Positions 40,059-49,043 of a stretch of DNA of 64,000 nucleotides are shown here, one piece after another. Origin of the DNA: Nitrosarchaeum sp. (GTDB lineage Archaea; Thermoproteota; Nitrososphaeria; Nitrososphaerales; Nitrosopumilaceae); contig BGOU01000003.1 in NCBI GenBank assembly GCA_003569705.1, positions 1 to 64,000 on the forward strand, given 5' to 3'. The notes below the pieces were generated by a model, which searched no databases, was not told the origin of the DNA, and worked only from the letters and a program-made list of their open reading frames with translations. The position numbers and the translations under genes were made by a program. Position 1 is the stretch's first letter, and every line of letters starts with the position of its first letter.

Positions 40059-40780
40059 ACTGAAACAAAGATTAGAAGAGAGGCTAATCGAGTCAATTCG
40101 TTTGTAGCACCCAATACATCTCCTGTAATTCCTCCAAAGCTACGAGCAGTCAAGACAACTAGAAATATTGTCAATGTTACACCTGCTCCAAATAAGAGCA
40201 ATCCTGTCGTACCACCAAGAACAAACAATGGGATTAGAGTAATCACAGTTGCAAATATCAATTTCTTTTTGTTTTTCATCATCTCAACAAATGGTGAATT
40301 TGAGCCTAAAGATGCAGATTTTCCAACACTTGCCATCAAAACCATTGAAAATTTTGCAAATATTTCACTAAGTAAAATTGCCAAGAATAACTGATAACCA
40401 GTGGATAATGAGATTGCTATTATCAATCCTACAATATACAATACTATTGCAACTATTCCTGCAGAACCGGTAGAGAGATCTTTCATTGCTGCAAGTTTTT
40501 TTTCTTTTGTTCCATTTACCATCAAGCCATCAGCAAAATCGGCTAGACCATCAGTATGATGTACACCAGTAAGTATTACAAATGAAGCAACAACTAACAA
40601 ACTTACTATTAATGGATCTAAAAATAATGAAAGTCCAAATCCTATTGAACCAACGATTAAACCAATTGCAATTCCTACAATTGGAAAAATATACATGTAT
40701 TTTGCAATTGTTTCAAGATTTGAATTGCTAGTTGGGATAATGGTTAGAAATGAAAAGACAGAACCAATTTCTTTAAGCAT
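40055..40780 (-). CDS. cobS: Adenosylcobinamide-GDP ribazoletransferase
   Basis: Membrane enzyme joining the lower ligand riboside to adenosylcobinamide-GDP, the last assembly step of cobalamin. The 241 residues form about six membrane helices and contain the conserved HHTDGLADFADGLM metal-binding motif. It starts within the cbiB gene end (8-base overlap) and overlaps cobY by 4 bases. Confidence 0.92.
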   Translation of the reverse strand: MLKEIGSVFSFLTIIPTSNSNLETIAKYMYIFPIVGIAIGLIVGSIGFGLSLFLDPLIVSLLVVASFVILTGVHHTDGLADFADGLMVNGTKEKKLAAMKDLSTGSAGIVAIVLYIVGLIIAISLSTGYQLFLAILLSEIFAKFSMVLMASVGKSASLGSNSPFVEMMKNKKKLIFATVITLIPLFVLGGTTGLLLFGAGVTLTIFLVVLTARSFGGITGDVLGATNELTRLASLLIFVSV

Positions 40781-41744
40781 GAATCCACCATCCTAAATAA
40801 GATAAAAGTAAAAGAATTGGAACAACTACAATTACACAAAACAATATTGAGGTAACTTTCATTATTGAAATAGCTGATTTCACATGATCTTTGGTAAATG
40901 AAATGTTTCCATCACCAAGTGAATAGTGATCAATCTTTTCAAATTTTGCTTCCAATGCTCCTGCAATAGCTGCCATAGGATATCCAGCATTAGGACTTTT
41001 AGTTTTTCTTCCATCACGAATCATTATTTCATAAGATTTTCTCCAATTATTTCTAAGAACCATAGCACTAAGTATCATGATAAATCCTGTTAGCCTGGAT
41101 GGAATGTAATTCAAAATTTTATCACAGTTTGCTCCAAACCACCCAACATTTTTGAAAATATCTGTCTTGTATCCAATCATAGAATCTGCTGTATTGATTA
41201 CGCGATAAACAAATGCTCCAGGTAAACCAAAAAGTGCAAAGTAGAAAAGAGGTCCTGTTATACCATCTACAGTATTTTCACTAATGCTCTCTAGCACGCC
41301 TGAAAATACGTGGTTTTTGTCAAGATTTTTGGTATTTCGCTTTACAATCATGGATAAATTGTCTCTGGCAGAAGAGATATTGTTTTGTTCTAGGGCAGTT
41401 ACAACAGCAAGGGCATGTTTTTCCATTCCTTTTATTGCTATAGTTGTTTTTAGTAATACACCACCTACAATTACTGAAATTATAATGTATATGTAATTCA
41501 CAGTGATTAATTTAATTCCAATATCCAAAAATATTATCAAAGATGCAACAATTCCACTAGAAATTAAAATGATGAAAATACCCCCAAGTTTTTCTAGGTT
41601 TTCTGATGAATTTTTTGTATGTGGAGTTAATTTTGCAATCAGAGAACCTAACCAAGCAGTTGGATGAAATTTGTTTCTAGGATCTCCTACTGCAAAATCT
41701 AACACTAGTGCAAAAAATACTACTAGTATTGATTCAGCTATCAA
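40773..41744 (-). CDS. cbiB: Adenosylcobinamide-phosphate synthase
   Basis: Membrane protein that attaches aminopropanol phosphate to adenosylcobyric acid. The 323 residues carry DFAVGDPRNKFHPTAWLG, the ENTVDGITGPLFY motif, RVINTADSMIGY and NAGYPMAAIAGAL. The start is TTG at 41744, which overlaps the TGA of cbiP as TTGA, so the two are coupled. Confidence 0.92.
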   Translation of the reverse strand: MIAESILVVFFALVLDFAVGDPRNKFHPTAWLGSLIAKLTPHTKNSSENLEKLGGIFIILISSGIVASLIIFLDIGIKLITVNYIYIIISVIVGGVLLKTTIAIKGMEKHALAVVTALEQNNISSARDNLSMIVKRNTKNLDKNHVFSGVLESISENTVDGITGPLFYFALFGLPGAFVYRVINTADSMIGYKTDIFKNVGWFGANCDKILNYIPSRLTGFIMILSAMVLRNNWRKSYEIMIRDGRKTKSPNAGYPMAAIAGALEAKFEKIDHYSLGDGNISFTKDHVKSAISIMKVTSILFCVIVVVPILLLLSYLGWWIHA

Positions 41745-42579
41745 CTTATCATCCTCTCTATTTCTGCAATATTCAAATTTGAATTTACTAATTTACTAAT
41801 CTTGTCAATCTCATTTTCTATTTTATCTAGGTTTTTTTTATTCCAAGTGATATTCTTTGCTTTACCACTTAACGAATCTTCTTCAGGTAGATCTATGTCA
41901 ATCATTGGTATTACACCTAATACTGAACGTTTTGTTATCTCTTTAATTTTTTTGAAACCTGGTTTAAGAATATTGATATCACCTCGAAATTTATTGATAA
42001 CAAAACCTTTGATTAATTTTTGATATCTTTTATCTAAAAGTGACATAGTGCCCACAATACTAGCAAATGAACCTCCTCTATCAATATCCGTAATTAGTAA
42101 TACTGAAGAATTAGATATTTCTGCCATTTTCATATTTGCTATGTCATATTTTTCCAAATTAATTTCGGCTGGTGATCCAGCTCCTTCTAAAATAACAAGA
42201 TCATAATTTTTTTGAAGATATTTGAGTGATTTTGTAGCAATGCTTAGTCCTTGAGTTTGTACAAATTTTTTATAGTATTCAGTAGCATGCATTTTTTTGA
42301 ACATTTTTCCATTGAGGTATACATCACTATAGTAATTACCAAGAGGTTTTAGAAGAATTGGATTTAGATGAGGAGTGATTTCACATCGTGCAGCTATTGC
42401 CTGTATAGCCTGGGCTCTAGATATTTCAAATCTTTTGTTTTATAGGCGTAATTTGACATATTTTGAGATTTAAACGGTGCTACAGAAAATCCCTTATCTG
42501 CAAAAATTCTACATAGTGATGCAACTAGAGTTGTTTTACCAGATCCTGATGACGTACCTTGAATCATTAATGATTTCAT
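41741..42579 (-). CDS. cbiP: Cobyric acid synthase-like protein lacking the glutaminase domain (frame-broken)
   Basis: The N-terminal CbiP/CobQ domain is clear: [29 protein letters not shown], then [35 protein letters not shown] and PEEDSL. One base is missing in AAA at 42428-42430. With it restored the protein is only about 279 residues, against roughly 480-500 for the family. The class I glutaminase domain that should follow PEEDSL is absent, yet the last 30 residues resemble the normal CbiP C terminus. The gene ends by overlapping cbiB, so the stop looks genuine. It would amidate side chains of adenosylcobyrinate; the ammonia source is unclear. Confidence 0.83.
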
Positions 42580-43649
42580 AATCTCTCCAAAGCTTTGATT
42601 AATTTTTCATTTTCTTTTCTTGTCTTTACAGCAATCCTAATGTAATTATCATTCAAGCCACGAATTGTACTACAGTCGCGAATTAGAATTTTCTTTTCAA
42701 GTAATTTTTTTTGCACTGTTTTTGATTTCATTTTTGTTTTTATTAAAATAAAATTTGTTGAAGTGGCAGTACATTGAAAATTTTTTAGTTTAGAAATATG
42801 ATTAATTAGATAAAATGATTCTTTTCTAATTATTTTCTTTACTTTAGATAAATAAAATGAATGTGAAAGAGCAGCAGATGCTGCTTGTTGTGCTAATCCT
42901 GAAACATTCCAAGGAATTTTAATATTGTTTAAAATAGAAATCATTTGTTTTGATCCTATACCGTAACCAATGCGTAAACCGGCTAAAGCAAATGATTTTG
43001 TCAGAGATCGTAAAACAAACAAATTGTTGTATTTTTTGATGAGTTTAATAATTGATTCATCGTGATCTGGGACTAGTTCAATAAAACATTCATCAATGAA
43101 CACCAAAGTTTTCTTTTTATTTGCCGATATGATTATCTTTTGCAAAGTTTTTTTTGAGATTAGATTTCCTGTCGGATTATTTGGATTACAAATGAAGATA
43201 CAACCATTACTTGGTAACTTGGGAATAAAATTATCTAGATCTTTTTCTAAATTCATTGTTTTAAAAAACAAAACTTTGGCACCAGTGAGTTTTGCTGCGG
43301 ATTCATATTCACCAAAGGTCGGAATTGGAATCAAAACAGATGTTTTATTTGATAAAAAGGCCTGACAGAAATTATAGATAATTTCAGTGGCACCGTTTCC
43401 TACCACAATTTGAGAATGCGGTATTTTGGTATAGTGTTGAAGATTTTTTCTAAGTTGAGTAGATTCTGAATCAGGATAGATTTGTATTGTATCTAACTGA
43501 TTTTTTATGGTTTTACGCACCAGAGAAGAAGTACCCATAGGACTAATGTTTGAGCTAAAATCCAAAATATCAGAGCTTGGATGTGCGATTGAAAAAGGCC
43601 CTCCATGATGAATTCGCTTATGTATAGAGATATTGGGATTTATCCTCAT
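42576..43649 (-). CDS. cobD: Threonine-phosphate decarboxylase-like aminotransferase (CobD/CobC)
   Basis: PLP enzyme expected to make aminopropanol phosphate for cobalamin. The 357 residues show [49 protein letters not shown] and the PLP lysine in [16 protein letters not shown]. It resembles HisC, but HisC lies elsewhere in this window and the cob context favours CobD. It is the first gene of the cob unit and overlaps cbiP by 4 bases. Confidence 0.86.
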   Translation of the reverse strand: MRINPNISIHKRIHHGGPFSIAHPSSDILDFSSNISPMGTSSLVRKTIKNQLDTIQIYPDSESTQLRKNLQHYTKIPHSQIVVGNGATEIIYNFCQAFLSNKTSVLIPIPTFGEYESAAKLTGAKVLFFKTMNLEKDLDNFIPKLPSNGCIFICNPNNPTGNLISKKTLQKIIISANKKKTLVFIDECFIELVPDHDESIIKLIKKYNNLFVLRSLTKSFALAGLRIGYGIGSKQMISILNNIKIPWNVSGLAQQAASAALSHSFYLSKVKKIIRKESFYLINHISKLKNFQCTATSTNFILIKTKMKSKTVQKKLLEKKILIRDCSTIRGLNDNYIRIAVKTRKENEKLIKALERL

Positions 43650-43732
43650 AATTTGAAATAATCTGTGCTGATATAGTATGTTTTGGTCAAATTCAGAAAA
43701 CGATTATTAATTGAATAAAAGATTTTTAGATC

Positions 43733-44815
43733 GTGGACAAAAAACGAGTGGCGATTGTAGGGGTTACAGGTTCTGTAGGACAGGAATTTGTACAGTCATT
43801 AAATAATCATCCTTGGTTTGAAGTTACACAGATTGCAGCATCTGAACGCTCTGCCGGAAAAAAATATCTTGATGCCATTAAAGATCCCGATAGTGGAATA
43901 ATACATTGGGAAGTAGATGGTCAAATTCCAGAGTACATTAAAGAAATGACTGTAAAAAATATTGATGAATTGAATTTATCACAATTAGATTTAGTATTCT
44001 CTGCAGTTGAATCAAACGCAGCTAGAGATATTGAGACCAAAATTGCAGCAGAACTACCAGTAATTTCAACTAGTTCTGCTTATCGTTACGAAGAAGATGT
44101 ACCTATTCTAATTCCTGGAATTAATGATGAACACTCAGAATTATTAGAAACACAAAAGAAAAATAGAAATTGGAAGGGTTGGGTTGCACCACTCCCAAAT
44201 TGTACTACTACAGGATTGGCAATTACTTTGAAACCACTTTATGAAAAATATGGTGCAAAAAAGGTGATGATGACTTCAATGCAAGCAATATCTGGTGCAG
44301 GTCGTACTCCGGGTGTTTCTGCAATGAACATTACTGATAATATTATACCATATATTGCAAAAGAAGAAGAAAAAGTAAGAATTGAAACTAGAAAAATTCT
44401 TGGCAAATTAAAGAATGGAAAAATTGAAGATGCCAATATTAAAGTAAGTTGTACATGTACCAGAGTTCCGGTAATTGACGGTCATACAGAATCAGTTTTT
44501 GTAGAAACTGAAAAAGATATAGACACGCAAATTGCAAAACAAGTCTATGATGATGCCAATAAAGAAAGTACTGTATCGGGTTTACCATCATCTCCTGAGA
44601 AATATTATGCATTTCATGAAGATCCAACACGACCTCAACCAAGAATGGAACGTAGTGTTGGTGATGGCATGACGACAACTATTGGAAGAGTTGAGAAAGA
44701 AGAATTATTCGATCATGGTTTAAAGTATGTGTTATTCTCACATAATAAAAAAATGGGATCTGCAAAAGGCGCTGTTTTGTTAGCAGAGATGCTTTACAAA
44801 AAAGGTAAAATCTAG
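43733..44815 (+). CDS. asd: Aspartate-semialdehyde dehydrogenase family (possible malonyl-/succinyl-CoA reductase)
   Basis: The 360 residues have a nucleotide loop GVTGSVGQEF, the catalytic cysteine in PLPNCTTTGLA, and ISGAGRTPGVSAM. The classical role is reducing aspartyl phosphate for Thr/Met/Lys synthesis. In Sulfolobales and proposed for thaumarchaea, relatives reduce malonyl-CoA or succinyl-CoA in the 3-hydroxypropionate/4-hydroxybutyrate cycle, so the substrate is open. The start is GTG at 43733, directly at the beginning of the family sequence. Confidence 0.88.
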   Translation: MDKKRVAIVGVTGSVGQEFVQSLNNHPWFEVTQIAASERSAGKKYLDAIKDPDSGIIHWEVDGQIPEYIKEMTVKNIDELNLSQLDLVFSAVESNAARDIETKIAAELPVISTSSAYRYEEDVPILIPGINDEHSELLETQKKNRNWKGWVAPLPNCTTTGLAITLKPLYEKYGAKKVMMTSMQAISGAGRTPGVSAMNITDNIIPYIAKEEEKVRIETRKILGKLKNGKIEDANIKVSCTCTRVPVIDGHTESVFVETEKDIDTQIAKQVYDDANKESTVSGLPSSPEKYYAFHEDPTRPQPRMERSVGDGMTTTIGRVEKEELFDHGLKYVLFSHNKKMGSAKGAVLLAEMLYKKGKI

Positions 44816-44889
44816 ACTATTTTTTGTAATTTTTACAATAATAACTTTATAAGATCCAGAAATCTAGATTGTTTTGGGTGTTTTAAACG

Positions 44890-45354
44890 GTAAAAGTTGA
44901 TGAATTAGATTTACAAATTTTATCAGAATTAGCTAATGATGCATCAATTTCAGTTCCAAGATTATCAAAAAAAATTAATGTTAATTCATCAGTGGTATAC
45001 TCGAGAATTAAACGTCTAGTGAAACGGAAATTAATTGAACGTTTTACAATTGTTGTAAATGATGCAGAACTTGGTTATAATGTAAAGGCATTAACAGGAA
45101 TAAACATGGATACAAAACAACGAGATCACATAATTGAAGAATTATTCAAAATAGATGGAGTGAGAGAAATTGCAGAGGTTACAGGAAGATTTGACATTTT
45201 AGTAACTGTATATGCAAAATCATTGGATCAGATGCACAAAATGGTATCTGAAAAAATTGGACGAATTGAAGGAATACAGTCATCAGAGTCATTTATCGAA
45301 ATGAAGTCTCGCACAAAAGCAATGCCATATAAGTCATTAAAGGATAGTGACTAG
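44890..45354 (+). CDS. Lrp/AsnC-family regulator with no clear start codon
   Basis: The frame from about 44890 encodes a full Lrp protein. It has the helix-turn-helix (VDELDLQILSELANDASISV, then RLSKKINVNSSVVYSRIKRL) and the RAM ligand domain ending in a Lys-rich tail. No ATG, GTG or TTG occurs in frame between the TAA at 44884-44886 and a GTG at 44992 in the middle of the DNA-binding domain. Either GTA or ACG is used, or a base is wrong near 44880-44895. A TATA-like CTTTATAAG lies at 44845-44853. ctaB follows after 2 bases. Confidence 0.8.
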   Translation, partial: VKVDELDLQILSELANDASISVPRLSKKINVNSSVVYSRIKRLVKRKLIERFTIVVNDAELGYNVKALTGINMDTKQRDHIIEELFKIDGVREIAEVTGRFDILVTVYAKSLDQMHKMVSEKIGRIEGIQSSESFIEMKSRTKAMPYKSLKDSD

Positions 45355-45356
45355 AA

Positions 45357-46286
45357 TTGCAAAAACAAAAATCTGAATCTCGTGTTGCAGTATATTATGA
45401 GTTAACAAAACCAAAAATTTGGTATTTACTAGTTTTTACTGCGTTTGGAGCAACTTTAACTGCATCAAATATTTATCATATTGAAATTTCTCCTGCCACA
45501 TGGTTGTTGATGCTATTTTCTGTTGCTGCTGGATCGGCTGCAGCTAATACTCTAACCAATTATCATGACAGAGATATAGATGCAATAATGGAGAGAACAA
45601 AAAATAGACCACTTCCATCAAAAAGAATTCATCCTGCTGAAAAAGCTAGAAATTTTGGGCTTGTATTAGCTGGAATTTCTCTAGTGTTAGCATTTGGAAT
45701 CTCATTTACAACTACTTTAGAACAGGGTATTTGGGCAACAGCCTTTATTGCATTTGGTTTACTAAACAACATTATTGTTTATTCATATATGTTAAAACGA
45801 AAATCTAGAACTAATATAATTTTAGGTGGGTTATGTGGAGGTTCTCCTCCAATGATAGGATGGGTAGCTGTTACCATGACAGATGTATGGACGATGGGTT
45901 TAGCGATGGCAGGACTCGTGTTTATTTGGATTCCAATGCACATTTGGGCTTTAACTTTACATTTCAAAGAAGATTACAACAAAGTTAATGTTCCAATGTT
46001 AACAGCTGTACAATCTGAGAAAACATCAGCTAGAGCAATCGCTGGTTCAACTTTTGTAATGGTATTATTTTCTATTGCACCGTTCTTTTTAACAACTCAA
46101 AGTGGAGAACCAATGGTGGGTTCGGTTTATTTATGGACTGCAATAGCATCAGGTGCTTTAATGATCATACTATCAGCTTGGGTAATTGTGAAACCCATGG
46201 AGAAAGCAGCATGGACTTTGTTTAAGTTTTCCAGTCCTTATTTGGCAGTGTTGTTTATAGCATTAATGATAGATTCTGCATTATAA
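45357..46286 (+). CDS. ctaB: Heme o synthase (protoheme IX farnesyltransferase)
   Basis: UbiA-family membrane enzyme that adds farnesyl to heme b for terminal oxidases. The 309 residues form about eight or nine helices. The first Asp-rich motif is NYHDRDIDAIMERT with NRPLPS, and the second is in the loop HFKEDYNKVNVPML. Start TTG at 45357, two bases after the Lrp gene, suggesting joint regulation. Confidence 0.92.
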   Translation: MQKQKSESRVAVYYELTKPKIWYLLVFTAFGATLTASNIYHIEISPATWLLMLFSVAAGSAAANTLTNYHDRDIDAIMERTKNRPLPSKRIHPAEKARNFGLVLAGISLVLAFGISFTTTLEQGIWATAFIAFGLLNNIIVYSYMLKRKSRTNIILGGLCGGSPPMIGWVAVTMTDVWTMGLAMAGLVFIWIPMHIWALTLHFKEDYNKVNVPMLTAVQSEKTSARAIAGSTFVMVLFSIAPFFLTTQSGEPMVGSVYLWTAIASGALMIILSAWVIVKPMEKAAWTLFKFSSPYLAVLFIALMIDSAL

Positions 46287-46490
46287 AATACCGTTATTTT
46301 CATCTAGGCTGTTTATCTCTTTTGTAATTTTAGAATGTGTTTCAATAAGTGATTCGATCTCAAGTTGTAATTGAGAAGAATTCCATTTAGAGTTAACTAA
46401 CAAAGTTAATTTCATAATAATACTCCATTGAATATTATTTTGTTGATCAATTAATTCAAGGAATCGTTTTCCCTTTTCATCTTCGGACAT
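46281..46490 (-). CDS. Small helical protein of unknown function
   Basis: A 69-residue acidic protein, mostly helical and probably coiled-coil (LQLEIESLIETHSKITKEIN). No cysteines or membrane segment. It starts with ATG after an AT-rich stretch and overlaps the ctaB 3' end by 6 bases. Coding is likely from composition and clean boundaries, but homology is not known to me. Confidence 0.5.
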   Translation of the reverse strand: MSEDEKGKRFLELIDQQNNIQWSIIMKLTLLVNSKWNSSQLQLEIESLIETHSKITKEINSLDENNGIL

Positions 46491-46560
46491 AATTTTTTAA
46501 TATGTTACAATCATAAAAAGATAACATGAATATGCATATCCAAGTTTAATTCAAATAAAA

Positions 46561-46587
46561 TTGATTTATCATTTAATAATAAATCAA
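46561..46587. repeat. Inverted repeat, 9-bp arms
   Basis: TTGATTTAT at 46561-46569 and ATAAATCAA at 46579-46587 with a 9-base loop. It lies between the start of the 69-residue gene and the promoter of the small zinc-finger gene. It is AT-rich, so chance is possible; it may be an operator for either gene. Confidence 0.35.
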
Positions 46588-46646
46588 AATCGCTTTTTCA
46601 TTGTTGATAATCATATAATTTTATTAGTAGATAAAATTCATAGAGA

Positions 46647-46814
46647 ATGTTGAAATGCAGCATATCAGAGTGTAAGATTAAAGCCAATCAGTCAGTGAAA
46701 ATAGGATTTAAAGAAACTAGAAATTTATGTGAATATCATTACAATTTATTTAAAAATAAGGAGGAAAAACACGCACCAAATTTTAGCAAGGCATCAAAAT
46801 TTAAAGAAAAATAG
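46647..46814 (+). CDS. 55-residue zinc-finger-like protein
   Basis: A short open frame starting ATG at 46647. It has a C4-x4-C9-x18-C28-x2-H31 pattern, reading CSISECK and later NLCEYHYNLFK, then a Lys-rich tail. A TATA-like TATAATTTTA lies near 46613-46622, about 30 bases upstream. The spaced Cys/His pairs suggest a single zinc finger. Function unknown; it may be a nucleic-acid-binding small regulator. Confidence 0.6.
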   Translation: MLKCSISECKIKANQSVKIGFKETRNLCEYHYNLFKNKEEKHAPNFSKASKFKEK

Positions 46815-46881
46815 ATAATTAGTAATTTTCACATTCTGAAATAATTGAAAACTTTAACATCTACTATTTTCAATATATTTT

Positions 46882-47355
46882 ATGGCTACAAAGAAGAAAA
46901 CAAGTCCAAAAAAGAATCAGGTAAAGAAAATAGTTCCTAAACCAATAAAACAGACAAAATCTTCATCAAACAAGCCAGAATTTGAAAAAGCATGGAAAGA
47001 ATACAATTCTGCTTTAGGGGTATGGAAAGAATCACTTGCACAATGGCAAAAAGCGACAAATGATACATTGATGACATATCATGACGCATGTCAAAGAGCA
47101 TTAGAATCAGATACAGAACTCTTGAAAAAAGTTAGTTCAAGTTGGGAAAATACCTGGCAAGAAATAGGTCCAGAATACATAAAACAGCAAACAAAGATGA
47201 TTGAAAATATCTTTAAAGAAACTAACATAGATTCTATCAAAAAATTCAATGAACAGTGGGAAAAATTTCTAAAAACTTCAGGTGATGATTCAATTACAGC
47301 ATATCAAGAAGCTATAAAACAATTCAATCAAACTTGGCAAACAACTCACGTATAA
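46882..47355 (+). CDS. Phasin-like helical protein with a Lys-rich N terminus
   Basis: The 157 residues begin with a Lys/Ser/Pro tail (1-31), then long amphipathic helices rich in Trp and Gln. EFEKAWKEYNSALGVWKESL matches EWDSIWQEYSKSLGNWKTVF in the gene at 49044, so the two are paralogues. The pattern resembles phasins, which coat polyhydroxyalkanoate granules. The granule role is inferred; no synthase gene is in this window. Confidence 0.68.
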   Translation: MATKKKTSPKKNQVKKIVPKPIKQTKSSSNKPEFEKAWKEYNSALGVWKESLAQWQKATNDTLMTYHDACQRALESDTELLKKVSSSWENTWQEIGPEYIKQQTKMIENIFKETNIDSIKKFNEQWEKFLKTSGDDSITAYQEAIKQFNQTWQTTHV

Positions 47356-47407
47356 CTTCAATATTTTATAAAATAAAACTAAAAATTCAATAATTGTATT
47401 TTTAAGA

Positions 47408-47782
47408 TCATTTCACAACAGTCATTTCATTTGAAAAAGAAATAGCAGATAAAACATCAGTGAAATCAAATGGTTTTGTAAGAAATGCAAGAACGCCCAA
47501 ACGGGTACATTCTTCAAAAATTTTTATATCATCATTACCAGTTATCACTATAATTTTAGATGTATGATCTTGAAATCTAATTTTTCTTAAAACGCTTAAT
47601 CCATCAAGTTTAGACATTGCTAAATCTAAGAATATAAGATCAGGTTTTTCAGAATGATATTTTTCAATTGCTTCAATACCATCACTTGCCTCAGCTACAA
47701 CATTATGATTATGTGCCAAAAGAAAATCCTTCATTAGCAAACGTGATTCTTTAGAAGCATCTACAATCATCATTCTAGTCAT
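47408..47782 (-). CDS. Stand-alone response-regulator receiver domain
   Basis: CheY-like single domain of 124 residues with the phosphoacceptor aspartate in LIFLDLAM (about residue 53), VITGND and the conserved lysine in LTKPFDF. The N-terminal acidic pair is reduced: VDAS has alanine where the second Asp usually stands, so metal binding may be weaker. There is no output domain and no histidine kinase nearby. Confidence 0.88.
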   Translation of the reverse strand: MTRMMIVDASKESRLLMKDFLLAHNHNVVAEASDGIEAIEKYHSEKPDLIFLDLAMSKLDGLSVLRKIRFQDHTSKIIVITGNDDIKIFEECTRLGVLAFLTKPFDFTDVLSAISFSNEMTVVK

Positions 47783-47896
47783 ACATTATAGTACACATCG
47801 ATGAATTTAGAAGCATGAGTGTATAAAAGAATGACTTACACTTAAGCGAGCCATAAAAAATAGGATTATAATTGGTTTTATCAAATTCATTTTCAA

Positions 47897-48274
47897 ATGG
47901 AAATATCAATTGAACCATGGAAGAAACTAGTAATTCACGAAGTTATAGAATATAAATTCGATGATTGGGTAAAACAAATAGCATTCAGCACTAGATCATC
48001 AGGAGGCGCCATTCCAACTATGCAATGGACAAATGGGATTGTTTTCTCACCTTCTAATTTTCCAACAACAAATGTCACAGTAGAAGAGCAATTAAAGGGA
48101 ATACTCCATTGGTCATCAGTATCATTTGCAATAAAAGAGAAATTTGAAAAGCAAATAGTGATTGAAAATGCTACAATAAATCTTATGGATGTGAGTGTAA
48201 ATGAAATTTTCAAAGAGCTTGCACAAAAATTAAAGAAGCAATCAAAATTTGTAATAAATTCTGGAAAAGAATAA
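47897..48274 (+). CDS. Protein of unknown function
   Basis: Not recognised. The 125 residues are mixed alpha/beta with a Trp-containing start (EISIEPWKKLVIHEVIEYKF) and a helical Lys-rich end. No cysteines or membrane segments. Its TAA overlaps the next gene's ATG as TAATG, so the pair is translationally coupled. Confidence 0.7.
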   Translation: MEISIEPWKKLVIHEVIEYKFDDWVKQIAFSTRSSGGAIPTMQWTNGIVFSPSNFPTTNVTVEEQLKGILHWSSVSFAIKEKFEKQIVIENATINLMDVSVNEIFKELAQKLKKQSKFVINSGKE

Positions 48275-48960
48275 TGAATATTGAAGAGAAAATTGAAGAA
48301 TGTGAGTCTATTCTAAAACAGATCAAACAATTTGATCCTGATCCATATTATGTAAATTATTTTTTTAATTTATATCTTTTTTCTGTAAATAAAATATATG
48401 TTGGAATTTTTGAAGAAGCAAATAGGGATTTTGGATTATTTATATCTGGAAAATATAATAGAGAAACATTTTTAGAAAAAGCAAAAGAAAAAAATGATCA
48501 AAAAGCCATAGATTTTGTCTCATGGTTTGACAAAAAATATGATGAAGAACATGAAAATATTTATCCGAATTTTATTAAAAAAAGTTGTAAATTTCAAAAC
48601 GACCATAAAAAACTACCAAAAATCAAAATTATGATTACAGTACAGGAGAAATACGTAGGAGATCCTAATCAAGAAATAATAGCTAATTTGAGAAATGAAA
48701 AATTAAGATCAAAAGAAGAATTACAAATTGAAATTAAAAGACAGATGCCTGTATTTGTAGAAGTAATCAATTACAAAAGAAGTAACAATAAGGAACCAAA
48801 AATTAATGAAAAACAAGTTATCGTTTCAACATTTTTAGATATTGAAGGAAATGATGAAGATGTAGAAATTGTTTATGCTGCTAAAATTTACATTTCTGTA
48901 ATGAAGAGGTTTTTGGTTGAGGCAAGAGAGAAAATCAAAGAATTAACGACGTGGGCATGA
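48274..48960 (+). CDS. Protein of unknown function
   Basis: Not recognised. The 228 residues start with a helical part (about 1-110, rich in Phe/Tyr and Asp/Asn), followed by a beta-alpha part with IMITVQEKYVGDPNQ and VIVSTFLDIEG. Soluble, lysine-rich, one or two cysteines. It is coupled to the preceding unknown gene, so the two products may form a complex. Confidence 0.7.
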   Translation: MNIEEKIEECESILKQIKQFDPDPYYVNYFFNLYLFSVNKIYVGIFEEANRDFGLFISGKYNRETFLEKAKEKNDQKAIDFVSWFDKKYDEEHENIYPNFIKKSCKFQNDHKKLPKIKIMITVQEKYVGDPNQEIIANLRNEKLRSKEELQIEIKRQMPVFVEVINYKRSNNKEPKINEKQVIVSTFLDIEGNDEDVEIVYAAKIYISVMKRFLVEAREKIKELTTWA

Positions 48961-49043
48961 TTTTGGAAATAAACATTCTAGATTTTGGTAAACAGCACAT
49001 ACTTAGAAATAAAGAAAGAAAAGTTTTCTCATAATTCATCATA

